A DNA stretch of 36,322 nucleotides from Acidobacteriota bacterium (lineage in GTDB: Bacteria; Acidobacteriota; Blastocatellia; Pyrinomonadales; Pyrinomonadaceae). Under the pieces are notes generated by a model. The model made no database searches. It worked only from the letters and a program-made list of their open reading frames with translations, and was not told where the DNA came from. The translations under genes were made by a program, and so were the position numbers. Location: assembly GCA_019239425.1 (NCBI GenBank), contig JAFAZX010000047.1:1-36322 (forward strand), in the 5' to 3' direction. Shown here piece by piece: positions 23,784-31,265 of this stretch; the stretch's first letter is position 1, and each line of letters starts with the position of its first letter.

Positions 23784-24143
23784 TCAGTCTCGGGCCGAGG
23801 CGAGCGTGTCGCCCGGCTGCTCGCCGATGACGATGCGGCGCGCGAACTTCATCTGGCTCGCCGGGTCGAGCTCGACCGTCACCACGTCGCCCACGCGCAG
23901 CTTCTTCAGCTCGACGCGCTTGCCGCGCAGCGTGACGTGCGTGTCGGCCGCGTCCGTCGCGATGACGTGCTCGACGCCCGTGCGCGCGACGATGGAGATG
24001 TGGCGTTCGTTGACCTCGACGACCTTCGCGTCCACCTTGCGCACGTCCGTGTCCTCCGCGGCGTCCGAGGCCGCGAGCGCGGGCGCGTAGGCCGCGAGCG
24101 TGAGAACGATTGCGAATAAACTGACGAGGCTGCGTCTTCTCAT
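23784..24143 (-). CDS. Exported small OB-like (DUF5666-type) protein
   Basis: A 119-residue protein with a signal peptide (about residues 1-25, ending ALAAS). It is followed by a compact beta domain: VRKVDAKVVEVNERHISIVA, HVTLRGKRVELKKLRVGDVV, TVELD, ARRIVIGE. The turn pattern is that of small exported OB-fold proteins such as DUF5666. The start is ATG 24141-24143, with AGGAG at a normal distance; a longer frame from 24227 would hide the signal peptide. The role is unknown, possibly envelope or metal related. Confidence 0.75.
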   Translation of the reverse strand: MRRRSLVSLFAIVLTLAAYAPALAASDAAEDTDVRKVDAKVVEVNERHISIVARTGVEHVIATDAADTHVTLRGKRVELKKLRVGDVVTVELDPASQMKFARRIVIGEQPGDTLASARD

Positions 24144-24315
24144 CTTTAAAGGCTCCTGAAATAATCGCCGAAAGGCTTTCGTCTCTGACTGAGGGCAACC
24201 GATATGCCGCGGCGTCCTTACCTGCAATAGCGTAAAAATTCCTGAAAAAGTATCAGCCGGGGTTTCCGCACACGTCCGCTTGTACGTCGCCCGGACGTTT
24301 TGTTACGGTACAGAC

Positions 24316-26085
24316 ATGGCGGCGAATCAAGGCAAGGCGTCGGGCGCGCTCCGCGCACTCTTCCTGCTCGCGCTCGCGCAACTCTGCGCCGCGGCGCAGC
24401 CGCCGCAGGCCCCGCCCCAGCGCACCGGCCGCTCCTACGACACAACGCCCCCCGCGCGCAAGACCGCGCCCCCCGCGCCGCAGTCGCCTTCGCCCGTCGT
24501 CTTCGCGGACGTGACGGCGCAGGTCGGCCTCAACTTCAAACACAGCGCCTCGCCGACCTCTCAAAAGTATCTGCCCGAGACGATGGGCGCGGGCGTCGCG
24601 CTCTTCGACTTCGACGGCGACGGCCGCCTCGACCTCTTCCTCACCAACGGCGCCGCCCTGACAGACCCGATGCCGAAGACGGCCGCGCCCGACAAGCGCG
24701 AGACGCGCTTCTGGGATCGCCTCTACCGTCAAAAACCCGACGGCACTTTCGAGGACGTGACCGAGCGCTCGGGCCTGAAGGGCTTCGGCTACTCGATGGG
24801 CGCGGCGGCCGGAGACTTCGACGGCGACGGCCGCACTGACCTCTACGTCGCGGCCTACGGCGGGGCGGGCCGCCTCTACCGCAACCGCGGCGACGGCACT
24901 TTCGAGGACGTGACGCAGAAGTTGAAGGCCGAAGTCCCCGGCTGGGGGACGAGCGCCGGCTGGCTCGACTACGACCGCGACGGCCGTCTAGACCTCTACG
25001 TCGCGCGCTACATGGACTGGGATTTCGAGCGCGGCGCTCTCTACTGCGGCTCGACGCAGGTGCGCGCCTACTGCCACCCCGACAACTTCAAAGGCGCCTC
25101 GCCCGTCCTCCTTCATCAAAAAACCGACGGCACTTTCGAAGACGTGAGCGCGCGCGCAGGCGTCGCAGACCCGGAAGGCAAAGGACTGGGCGTCGCCTTC
25201 GCGGACTTCGACGGGGACGGCTGGACGGACATCTTTCAGGCGAACGACAACGCGCGGCAGTTCCTCTTCCGCAACAAGGGCGACGGCACGTTCGAGGACG
25301 TGGCTCTGCTCGCGGGCGTCGGCTACGACGAGAACGGGAAGTCTTTCGCCGGGATGGGCGTGGACGCCGGAGACTACGACAACGACGGCCGCGTGGACGT
25401 CTTCGTCACCGCGCTCTCGAACGAGACCTACCCGCTCTTCCGCAACAACGGCGACATGAGCTTCTCCTACGCGACCGGCACGACCGGCCTCGGCTCAATC
25501 ACCATCCCTTACTCTGGCTGGGGCGCGCGCTTCGCCGACTTCGACGCCGACGGGCTGCGCGACATCTTCGTCGCGCAGGGGCACGTTCTCGACACCATCG
25601 AGAAGACGACCGGCTACATCCTCTACAAGCAGACGCCTCTGCTCCTGCGCAACACGGGCAGGACGTTCGTCAACGTCTCGGCCTCCGCCGGCCTGACCGC
25701 CCCGCTCGCCGCGCGCGGCGCGGCCTTCGGCGACATAGACAACGACGGCGACACCGACGTCGTGCTCGCGCAGACGGACGGCCCGGCGGTCGTCCTGCGC
25801 AACTCGGGCGCGAAGAATCACTGGCTCGGCCTCGCGCTCGCCGGCGCCGGGATGAACAGGCAGGGGCTCGGGGCGCGCGTCACCGTGACGGACTCGGCGG
25901 GCGCGCGACAGGTCTTTGACGTGACGGGCGCGGGCAGTTATCTTTCCACCAACGACACGCGCCTGCTCGTCGGCCTCGGAAGCAAGGCCGGCGTCCGCAC
26001 CGTCGAGATTCACTGGCCGGACGGCAAAGTACAGACGCTCAACTCCCCAGCGGTTGATACATACCAGACCATTCGAGAACAGTAG
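24316..26085 (+). CDS. CRTAC1-like FG-GAP/VCBS repeat protein with ASPIC/UnbV domain (A)
   Basis: A 589-residue exported protein. A signal peptide (about residues 10-28, LRALFLLALAQLCAAAQ) precedes about seven calcium-binding-type beta-propeller repeats carrying DxDxDG: DFDGDGRLDLFLTNG, DFDGDGRTDLYVA, DYDRDGRLDLYVARY, DFDGDGWTDIFQAND, DYDNDGRVDVFVTAL, DFDADGLRDIFVAQG and DIDNDGDTDVVLAQ. The C-terminus is an ASPIC/UnbV domain (NHWLGLALAG, VEIHWPDGKVQTLNS). CRTAC1-type proteins are extracellular; their ligands are mostly unknown. The start is ATG 24316; an earlier in-frame start at 24280 is less likely. It is a paralogue of the next gene, divided from it by an octamer hairpin. Confidence 0.92.
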   Translation: MAANQGKASGALRALFLLALAQLCAAAQPPQAPPQRTGRSYDTTPPARKTAPPAPQSPSPVVFADVTAQVGLNFKHSASPTSQKYLPETMGAGVALFDFDGDGRLDLFLTNGAALTDPMPKTAAPDKRETRFWDRLYRQKPDGTFEDVTERSGLKGFGYSMGAAAGDFDGDGRTDLYVAAYGGAGRLYRNRGDGTFEDVTQKLKAEVPGWGTSAGWLDYDRDGRLDLYVARYMDWDFERGALYCGSTQVRAYCHPDNFKGASPVLLHQKTDGTFEDVSARAGVADPEGKGLGVAFADFDGDGWTDIFQANDNARQFLFRNKGDGTFEDVALLAGVGYDENGKSFAGMGVDAGDYDNDGRVDVFVTALSNETYPLFRNNGDMSFSYATGTTGLGSITIPYSGWGARFADFDADGLRDIFVAQGHVLDTIEKTTGYILYKQTPLLLRNTGRTFVNVSASAGLTAPLAARGAAFGDIDNDGDTDVVLAQTDGPAVVLRNSGAKNHWLGLALAGAGMNRQGLGARVTVTDSAGARQVFDVTGAGSYLSTNDTRLLVGLGSKAGVRTVEIHWPDGKVQTLNSPAVDTYQTIREQ

Positions 26086-26126
26086 ACAGTAATCATCTTC
26101 AAGTTGTTTTAATTGAGTAAGAGTTC

Positions 26127-26196
26127 ACCACAGAGACACAGAGGCACAGCTTGAAGAGGAACAGCTCAACAAGCTGTGTCGCTGTGTCTCTGTGGT
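26127..26196. repeat. Octamer inverted repeat, CACAGAGA family, copy 2
   Basis: Left arm 26127-26152 (ACCACAGAGACACAGAGG then CACAGCTT) and right arm 26171-26196 are complementary with two or three mismatches; the loop is 18 bases. It has the same arm sequence as 8522-8592 but a different loop. It sits between the two CRTAC1-like genes. Confidence 0.9.
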
Positions 26197-26229
26197 TAAT
26201 AGTTTCTGATTTAATCCCGAAGTCACGTA

Positions 26230-28089
26230 ATGACAAGTAACCCCTTTTCGAGGCGCGCGCTCGCCTTCACATTGCTCGTCACGCTGACGCTCTTACGGGC
26301 GTCGGCGCAGACGAACGAGCCGCAGAGGCCGCAGGGCGGCATGGGCGTGGTGACCGGCTCTTCGGCCGTCACAGGCGCGCGCCGCACGGCCGGCATCACC
26401 GACCCGAAAGCTCCGGTCGTCTACGAGGACGTGACCGCGCGCACCCCGCTCGCGCAGTTCAAGCACGTCTCCGGCAGCAGGCAGAAGGACTACATCGTCG
26501 AGACCGCCTCGGGCGGCGTCGCCGTCTTCGACTACGACAACGACGGCCGGCCCGACATCTACCTCCTCAACGGCTCGACCATCGCCGCCGAGCAGGGCAA
26601 GGAGAAGCGGCCGCGCGCCGCGCTCTTCCGCAACCTCGGCAACTGGAAGTTCGAGGACGTGACCGACAAGGCCGGCGTCGCCAACGAGCGCTGGGGCATG
26701 GGCGTCGCCGTCGGCGACTACGACAACGACGGCTTCGCGGACATCTACGTCGGCAACTACGGCACGTCGCGCCTCTACCACAACAACGGCAACGGCACCT
26801 TCACGGACGTCGCGCCGAAAGTCGGCGTCGCGCGCAAGGGCTGGTCGACGGGCGCGAGCTTCGGCGACTACGACAACGACGGCCGCCTCGACCTCTTCGT
26901 CCCCGGCTACGTCGTCTTCGACCTCGACAACCTCCCGCCCTCGCCTTCGGACGCGGGCAAGCCCGGACAGGTCGCGGCCAACTTCTGCCAGTTCCGCGGC
27001 GTCGCCGTCATGTGCGGCCCGCGCGGCCTGAAGGGCGACACCGACACGCTCTACCACCAGAAGCCCGACGGGACGTTCGAGGACGTGTCTGACAAGGCGG
27101 GCGTGAACGACGCGACGCGTTACTACGGCTTCTCTTCGGCTTGGGTGCACGCCGACGACGACAGGCTGCTCGACCTCATCGTCGTCAACGACTCGACGCC
27201 GAAGCAGCTCTACATCAACAAGGGCGACGGCACGTTCGAGGAGACGGGCTACCCTTCGGGCGTCGCCCTGAACGAGAACGGACGAGAGCAGGCGGGCATG
27301 GGCCTCGGCGTCGGCGACTACGACAACGACGGCCGCGTGGACTTCCACGTCACGAACTTCTCCGACGACTCGAACACGCTCTACCACAACGACGGCGAGG
27401 GCAACTTCACCGACGTGACTTTTCAGGCGGGCGTCGGCGAGCCGACGATCCCCTTCCTCGGCTGGGGCACGGCGTTTTTGGATTATGACGCGGACGGCTG
27501 GAAGGACATCGTCGTCGCCAACGGCCACGTCTACCCGGCCGTGGACGCGCAGCAGTGGGGCACGTCCTACGCGCAGCAGCTTCTGCTCTTCCGGAACGTC
27601 CCGCACCCGGACGCGCGGCAGGCCGAGCGCGGCGCGCGCCAGTTCCAGCGGGTCGGCGCGGCCCCCGGCTCCGGCCTCGCCGAAGCCTGGCCGAGCCGGG
27701 GCCTCGCCGTCGCGGACTTAGACGGCGACGGCCGCCTCGACCTCGTCCTCAACAACCTCGACACCTACCCGACCGTCCTGCGCAACGTCACCGAGACGAA
27801 GAACCACTGGCTGCGCCTCCGCCTCGTCGGCGACCCCGCGAAGAAGAGTCCGCGCGACGCGACCGGCGCGGTCGTCTACCTGACGACGGGGAAGCTCCGC
27901 CAGCGCGGCGACGTTGTGAGCGGCGGCAGCTACGCCTCACAGAACGACCCCTGCCTCTACTTCGGCCTCGGCGCCGCGACGAAAGTCGACAGACTCGAAG
28001 TCCGCTGGCCCGACGGCTCCGCCGAGACCTTCAACGTGGACGCCGTGGACAAGACCGCCACCCTCACCGAAGGCAAAGGCACGAAGTAA
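26230..28089 (+). CDS. CRTAC1-like FG-GAP/VCBS repeat protein with ASPIC/UnbV domain (B)
   Basis: A 619-residue exported protein and paralogue of the preceding gene. The signal peptide (RRALAFTLLVTLTLLRASAQ) is followed by repeats DYDNDGRPDIYLLNG, DYDNDGFADIYVGNYG, DYDNDGRLDLFVPGYV, a degenerate ADDDRLLDLIVVND, DYDNDGRVDFHVTNF, DYDADGWKDIVVANG and DLDGDGRLDLVLNN. The ASPIC/UnbV end contains NHWLRLRLVGDP and LEVRWPDGSAETF. The start is ATG 26230. The two genes look like an old tandem duplication, with strong conservation of the propeller metal sites and divergence in linkers. They may be made from one transcript, although the hairpin between them could reduce read-through. Confidence 0.92.
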   Translation: MTSNPFSRRALAFTLLVTLTLLRASAQTNEPQRPQGGMGVVTGSSAVTGARRTAGITDPKAPVVYEDVTARTPLAQFKHVSGSRQKDYIVETASGGVAVFDYDNDGRPDIYLLNGSTIAAEQGKEKRPRAALFRNLGNWKFEDVTDKAGVANERWGMGVAVGDYDNDGFADIYVGNYGTSRLYHNNGNGTFTDVAPKVGVARKGWSTGASFGDYDNDGRLDLFVPGYVVFDLDNLPPSPSDAGKPGQVAANFCQFRGVAVMCGPRGLKGDTDTLYHQKPDGTFEDVSDKAGVNDATRYYGFSSAWVHADDDRLLDLIVVNDSTPKQLYINKGDGTFEETGYPSGVALNENGREQAGMGLGVGDYDNDGRVDFHVTNFSDDSNTLYHNDGEGNFTDVTFQAGVGEPTIPFLGWGTAFLDYDADGWKDIVVANGHVYPAVDAQQWGTSYAQQLLLFRNVPHPDARQAERGARQFQRVGAAPGSGLAEAWPSRGLAVADLDGDGRLDLVLNNLDTYPTVLRNVTETKNHWLRLRLVGDPAKKSPRDATGAVVYLTTGKLRQRGDVVSGGSYASQNDPCLYFGLGAATKVDRLEVRWPDGSAETFNVDAVDKTATLTEGKGTK

Positions 28090-28197
28090 CCTAACGCACG
28101 GTTTACATCGTCTGCCGTAAAGTCCGCGCCGCACGCGTTGCGGCGGAGGCACCTTACTGACCTTTTCGCGCGGACAACGCGTTACAGAAAAATCCTG

Positions 28198-28226
28198 TTG
28201 ACAGACCTGCATGACTGGAGTAAATT
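28198..28226 (+). promoter_or_regulatory. Sigma-70 promoter, near consensus
   Basis: TTGACA (28198-28203, perfect), a 17-base spacer and TAAATT (28221-28226). It points into the exported-protein genes at 28471-30664 with a leader of about 240 bases. Confidence 0.72.
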
Positions 28227-28404
28227 TCGCGCGTTCCCCATCCACTCCCGACTTACGCGAGCTACCAGGAACTCTCTCTCTCTCCTCGCCGTTAGCCTGA
28301 AACCGCTCGTCCACCGTTAGCCCTGTCCCCTCTCTGCTTCTAAACATCCGTCTACGCGTTCGCCCCGCGCGCCGCAGCAAAACCCTCTGGGATGCGTGTC
28401 CTCA

Positions 28405-28455
28405 TCGGAAGAGGCAGTCACGTCTCTTCTTCCGAAGCATGTTCTTTAGAAGAAC
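28405..28455 (+). promoter_or_regulatory. Two small hairpins in the 5' leader
   Basis: TCGGAAGA/TCTTCCGA (28405-28412 and 28428-28435) and GTTCTT-TAG-AAGAAC (28441-28455) are perfect inverted arms directly before the AAAGG site (28458-28462). They could form RNA hairpins that influence translation, or the second could be an operator. Confidence 0.38.
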
Positions 28456-28470
28456 AGAAAGGCGGTGCTC

Positions 28471-29133
28471 ATGCGGAAACCCTTCCATTCGTCTCACTGG
28501 TTAAAGTCGGCTTGGCGGGGCACATTGCTCAAATCGCTCCTGTGTCTTGTCGGGGGCTTGGCTCTACTCATCTCCTTAGCCACGTCTTACTTCACCGCCG
28601 AGGCGGGCGGCGCTTCCGCCAAGTCTGGACAGGTCGCGCCCGGGTATCTGGGGAAAAAGTACGGCAAGAAAGATCAGTGCCCGAGCTGCTCGCCGCCGGG
28701 GAATCAGGTGCTCTACGTTCCTCTGACCGACCTGCCCGAAGCGCAGGACGGCGAGCTGGTCTTCAACTCGCGCAGCCCGAAAGAGATGGAAGTCACGCCG
28801 ACCTTCTACCGGCTGGACGGCACGCCGGTCGTCGGCGACCCCGTCCGCGTGCGGTCGGCGGAGATTCGCTACGTCGATTTCAGGAAGTTGCTGCCGCAGG
28901 GGGAGGGCGGCGCGCGCGGCTGGGGCGGCCTCTCACTCTCCTACTACGGCATCGCGCGCGAGATGTGGGCGCAGTTCAGGTTCATGCGCGTTAACGGCGG
29001 CGAGAACGTGGACGAATTCTTCGTCGTCAAAGACGAGGCGCGCTCGGACATCCAGGAGGCGGCTTGGTGGATGCCTCGGCGGAGTACGGCGGTCATCGCC
29101 CTCGGCAACGTTACCGACGTGGCGACCAGGTGA
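28471..29133 (+). CDS. Exported acidobacterial surface protein, apparently cut short
   Basis: A 220-residue exported protein with a signal or anchor helix (about residues 19-43). The following domain carries DGELVFNSRSPKEMEVTPTF, a FRKLLPQGEGG turn, WGGLSLSYYGIAREMWAQFR and EAAWWMPRRSTAVIALGN, hallmarks of an exported family I associate with Acidobacteriota. In relatives I recall, a further beta domain follows VIALGN, but here a stop comes six codons after LGN (GNVTDVATR). A different reading frame then continues with the C-terminal part of an apparently different exported family. This looks like a deletion or frameshift fusion. The start is ATG 28471 with AAAGG at 28458-28462. The role is unknown. 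Confidence 0.68.
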   Translation: MRKPFHSSHWLKSAWRGTLLKSLLCLVGGLALLISLATSYFTAEAGGASAKSGQVAPGYLGKKYGKKDQCPSCSPPGNQVLYVPLTDLPEAQDGELVFNSRSPKEMEVTPTFYRLDGTPVVGDPVRVRSAEIRYVDFRKLLPQGEGGARGWGGLSLSYYGIAREMWAQFRFMRVNGGENVDEFFVVKDEARSDIQEAAWWMPRRSTAVIALGNVTDVATR

Positions 29134-29612
29134 CGGCCAACGGCGCCACCTCCGACACGTTCCACCTCTCCGTGCGCGCGCCGCACCGGCTCGTCCTCAA
29201 CAGCAACTTCGTGCAGAGTGCCGACGCCACCTGGGGCTACGACACCGAGATTCACTACCGCATCGAAGATCAGTTCACCGACGTGCTGCCCTCCGCCGTG
29301 CCCATCAATGAGCAGTGGACGTCGGGGATCATCACCGACTTCTCGGGCATGGACTGGCGCCGCGGCGCCGCGCAGGGCGCGACGGTCGGCGCGTCGGACT
29401 GGTACGACCACATACAGGGCGAGACCTCCACGCACACCCCGACGCCGAGGGGGCCTTGCTCGCCGCTCTGTAATACGGCCGTCTACCACTGGAACGGCGA
29501 ATGGTACGTCGGCAGCACCGTCATCGGCTCCGGCCGGCGCGTGCAGACTAACACGTGGCAGAAGTTCACAGACCACTCCGAGCATACAAACAGGGTGTCG
29601 CCAGCGCCGTAA
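29064..29612 (+). CDS. C-terminal part of an exported protein, in a shifted frame (possible pseudogene fragment)
   Basis: The frame overlaps the end of the previous gene by 70 bases. Homology-like content begins only after about residue 21 (QVTANGATSDTFHLSVRAPH) and runs through SADATWGYDTEIHYRIEDQF, PINEQWTSGIITDF, MDWRRGAA and YHWNGEWYVGSTVIGSGRRV to the end. The first residues are read from the upstream gene's frame and are not meaningful. A TTG at 29064 has AGGAGG four bases before it, but no signal peptide follows. Thus it is either the 3' half of a frameshifted chimera with the gene above or a remnant left by a deletion. The full-length protein would be an exported beta-rich protein. 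Confidence 0.5.
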   Translation: MVDASAEYGGHRPRQRYRRGDQVTANGATSDTFHLSVRAPHRLVLNSNFVQSADATWGYDTEIHYRIEDQFTDVLPSAVPINEQWTSGIITDFSGMDWRRGAAQGATVGASDWYDHIQGETSTHTPTPRGPCSPLCNTAVYHWNGEWYVGSTVIGSGRRVQTNTWQKFTDHSEHTNRVSPAP

Positions 29613-29647
29613 GGGTGCCCGGCACCCTCGAAGGAAAGGAGAAGCTC

Positions 29648-30664
29648 ATGCGCAGTCTCGGACTTCTGTTCGTTACCGCCGCCGCGTCCGCCCTCTTGGG
29701 CGCGGACGCGGCGGCGGCCATCCCGGTGCCGGCGCTGAACCTGCCGGAGCTGACGACTAACGCGAGTCTCGTGGCGGCCGGACAGGTCACCGCCGTGCGG
29801 GAAGATGGGCGGACGAGCATCGAAGCCCGCGGGCAGACCGTCGCCGCGCGCCGGATGGTCGCCACCCTCCGCCTGTTCAGAGTGCTCAAGGGGCCGTCCG
29901 ACGCGCCCACAGTCAGTTTCGTCTTCTACATCCCGGACGTGTCGCTGGGGTATGTCGGCGTCGCCGCGCCGCAGTTCGGATTGTTCTTCCTCCGGGCCGG
30001 GCCGCAGCAGTCGTATGCGGTGCTCGACCCCTACTACCCTTTCATCATCGCCGCGCCCGACGCTCCGGCCGGAGAGGGCGACGTCCTGGGGAGGGTCATC
30101 GCCGAAGTCGCCTACGTGATGAACTCGCCGCGGGCCTCCCAGGGCGAGCGCGTGCGCGCCGTCGGCATTCTGGAAGGTGTGGGGTCGGAGGCGGCCACGG
30201 CGGCGTTAAGGAGGGCGTTGCCGGTGCTCGACGGCCCTCTGCGCCTGCGCGCCGCCGCCGCTCTGCTCAAACAGGGCGACATCTCCGCGCTGAATCTCGC
30301 GGAGGAGGCCCTGCTCAGCCCACAGCCCGAGGCGGCGGGTCTATCCGGCGAACTTGCCTACGCCATACGGGACGGGGTGACTGACGAGCGTGCAGTCCCC
30401 ACGCTCGGGCGGCTGTTGGGGGCGAGCGGGGTGGTGGTCAGACGGAGCGCCGCCGCGGCGCTCCGTCACATCGGGACTGATGCCGTAATCGAGCCGCTGT
30501 CGAAGGCGTTGCAGGATGAAGACCGCGAAGTGCGTTACCAGGCGGTTCTCGGCCTGGCAATCGTCACAGGCCGGAGCGAGTGGGCGCCGTCAATCGACCT
30601 CTACGACAAGGACGAGCAGCGGTATCTCGCATACTGGCGAGAGTGGGCGAAAACCAGGCTGTAG
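29648..30664 (+). CDS. Exported HEAT-repeat protein
   Basis: A 338-residue protein with a signal peptide (about residues 1-23, ending AAAA). A beta-rich part (about 30-165) comes first, then helical HEAT-like repeats from about 175 to 320, such as AATAALRRALPVLDGPLRLR, VPTLGRLLGASGVVVRRSAA and AVIEPLSKALQDEDREVRYQ. HEAT repeats form protein-binding solenoids. The start is ATG 29648 with AAAGGAG at the right distance; the longer open frame from 29555 is not preferred. It follows the surface-protein fragments on the same strand, so co-transcription from 28198 is plausible. The partner is unknown. Confidence 0.8.
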   Translation: MRSLGLLFVTAAASALLGADAAAAIPVPALNLPELTTNASLVAAGQVTAVREDGRTSIEARGQTVAARRMVATLRLFRVLKGPSDAPTVSFVFYIPDVSLGYVGVAAPQFGLFFLRAGPQQSYAVLDPYYPFIIAAPDAPAGEGDVLGRVIAEVAYVMNSPRASQGERVRAVGILEGVGSEAATAALRRALPVLDGPLRLRAAAALLKQGDISALNLAEEALLSPQPEAAGLSGELAYAIRDGVTDERAVPTLGRLLGASGVVVRRSAAAALRHIGTDAVIEPLSKALQDEDREVRYQAVLGLAIVTGRSEWAPSIDLYDKDEQRYLAYWREWAKTRL

Positions 30665-30673
30665 CACGGCCGG

Positions 30674-30715
30674 CCCCTGAGGCGGCGCGGACACAGGGCC
30701 GCGCCGCCTCAGGGG
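30674..30715. terminator. Perfect 17-bp hairpin between convergent genes
   Basis: CCCCTGAGGCGGCGCGG (30674-30690) and its exact complement (30699-30715) flank an 8-base loop. It begins ten bases after the HEAT gene stop, and the right arm contains the stop codon (30709-30711) of the opposing gene. There is no T-run, so a bidirectional transcription barrier is inferred. Confidence 0.68.
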
Positions 30716-31212
30716 AGAACCTGCAAGGTCAACCAGTTCGAGCGGGGCGGCTCGCCCGATGCGGTCGCAGCGCTGATTCGATAATGGTATGTACCGGGGG
30801 CGAGGCTGGAGTGGCAGAGACGGATGTTGACAAGGTCGGCCGTCAACCCCGGCGGGAGTTCGACATCGCTGCGCGGAGCCGCTTCCGGCAAAGGAGGGGT
30901 GGGGCCTCGTTGCTCCAACACCCAATCTTTGCGCCAGAGCGTCGGCCGCCCGAAGGGGTTAAAGACGTTCAGACGCAAACCGGCGCACTGTCCGGCGGCG
31001 ACCTCAGTCCTGTCTGAAGCGAGTTCCAAGCGCAGCCCATCTGGCTGCGCGCTCTTGGCGGCGATCTCATCCTTATTAGCCGCCGGTGTCACGACATCAC
31101 CTTTCTGCTTAAGCGCCCCGCACAACGCCTGCGTAATGACCAGGACTAAAATTCCGGCGAGCCGGAAGATGCCTGCCCCAGACTCGCCTATTCTATAGAA
31201 CAGTCTACCCAT
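30709..31212 (-). CDS. Exported or lipoprotein-like beta-domain protein of unknown function
   Basis: A 167-residue protein. The hydrophobic N-terminus (about residues 13-31, IFRLAGILVLVITQALCG) can be a signal peptide; a cysteine at the end (ITQALCG) makes a lipobox possible though imperfect. The rest looks like an immunoglobulin-like beta domain: LRLELASDRTEVAAGQCAGL, RLNVFNPFGRPTLWRKDW, PGTYHYRISAATASGEPP and a final NWLTLQVLP strand. Two domain cysteines (GQCAG and IRLCHSS) could form a disulfide. The start is ATG 31210-31212. I do not recognise a family. It converges on the HEAT gene, and its stop lies in the hairpin. Confidence 0.65.
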   Translation of the reverse strand: MGRLFYRIGESGAGIFRLAGILVLVITQALCGALKQKGDVVTPAANKDEIAAKSAQPDGLRLELASDRTEVAAGQCAGLRLNVFNPFGRPTLWRKDWVLEQRGPTPPLPEAAPRSDVELPPGLTADLVNIRLCHSSLAPGTYHYRISAATASGEPPRSNWLTLQVLP

Positions 31213-31265
31213 AAAACGGTGCCGCCGAGTAACTCGACAAAAATGATAGCACGCGCGGGCTGTGC

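Larger units (their letters stand above)
28090..28470. other. 381-base intergenic region with promoter and leader hairpins
   Basis: No credible gene. It holds a near-consensus promoter (28198-28226), a pyrimidine CT run near 28271-28285, and two small hairpins (28405-28435 and 28441-28455) right before the ribosome site of the next gene. If the promoter is used, the leader is about 240 bases. Confidence 0.6.
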
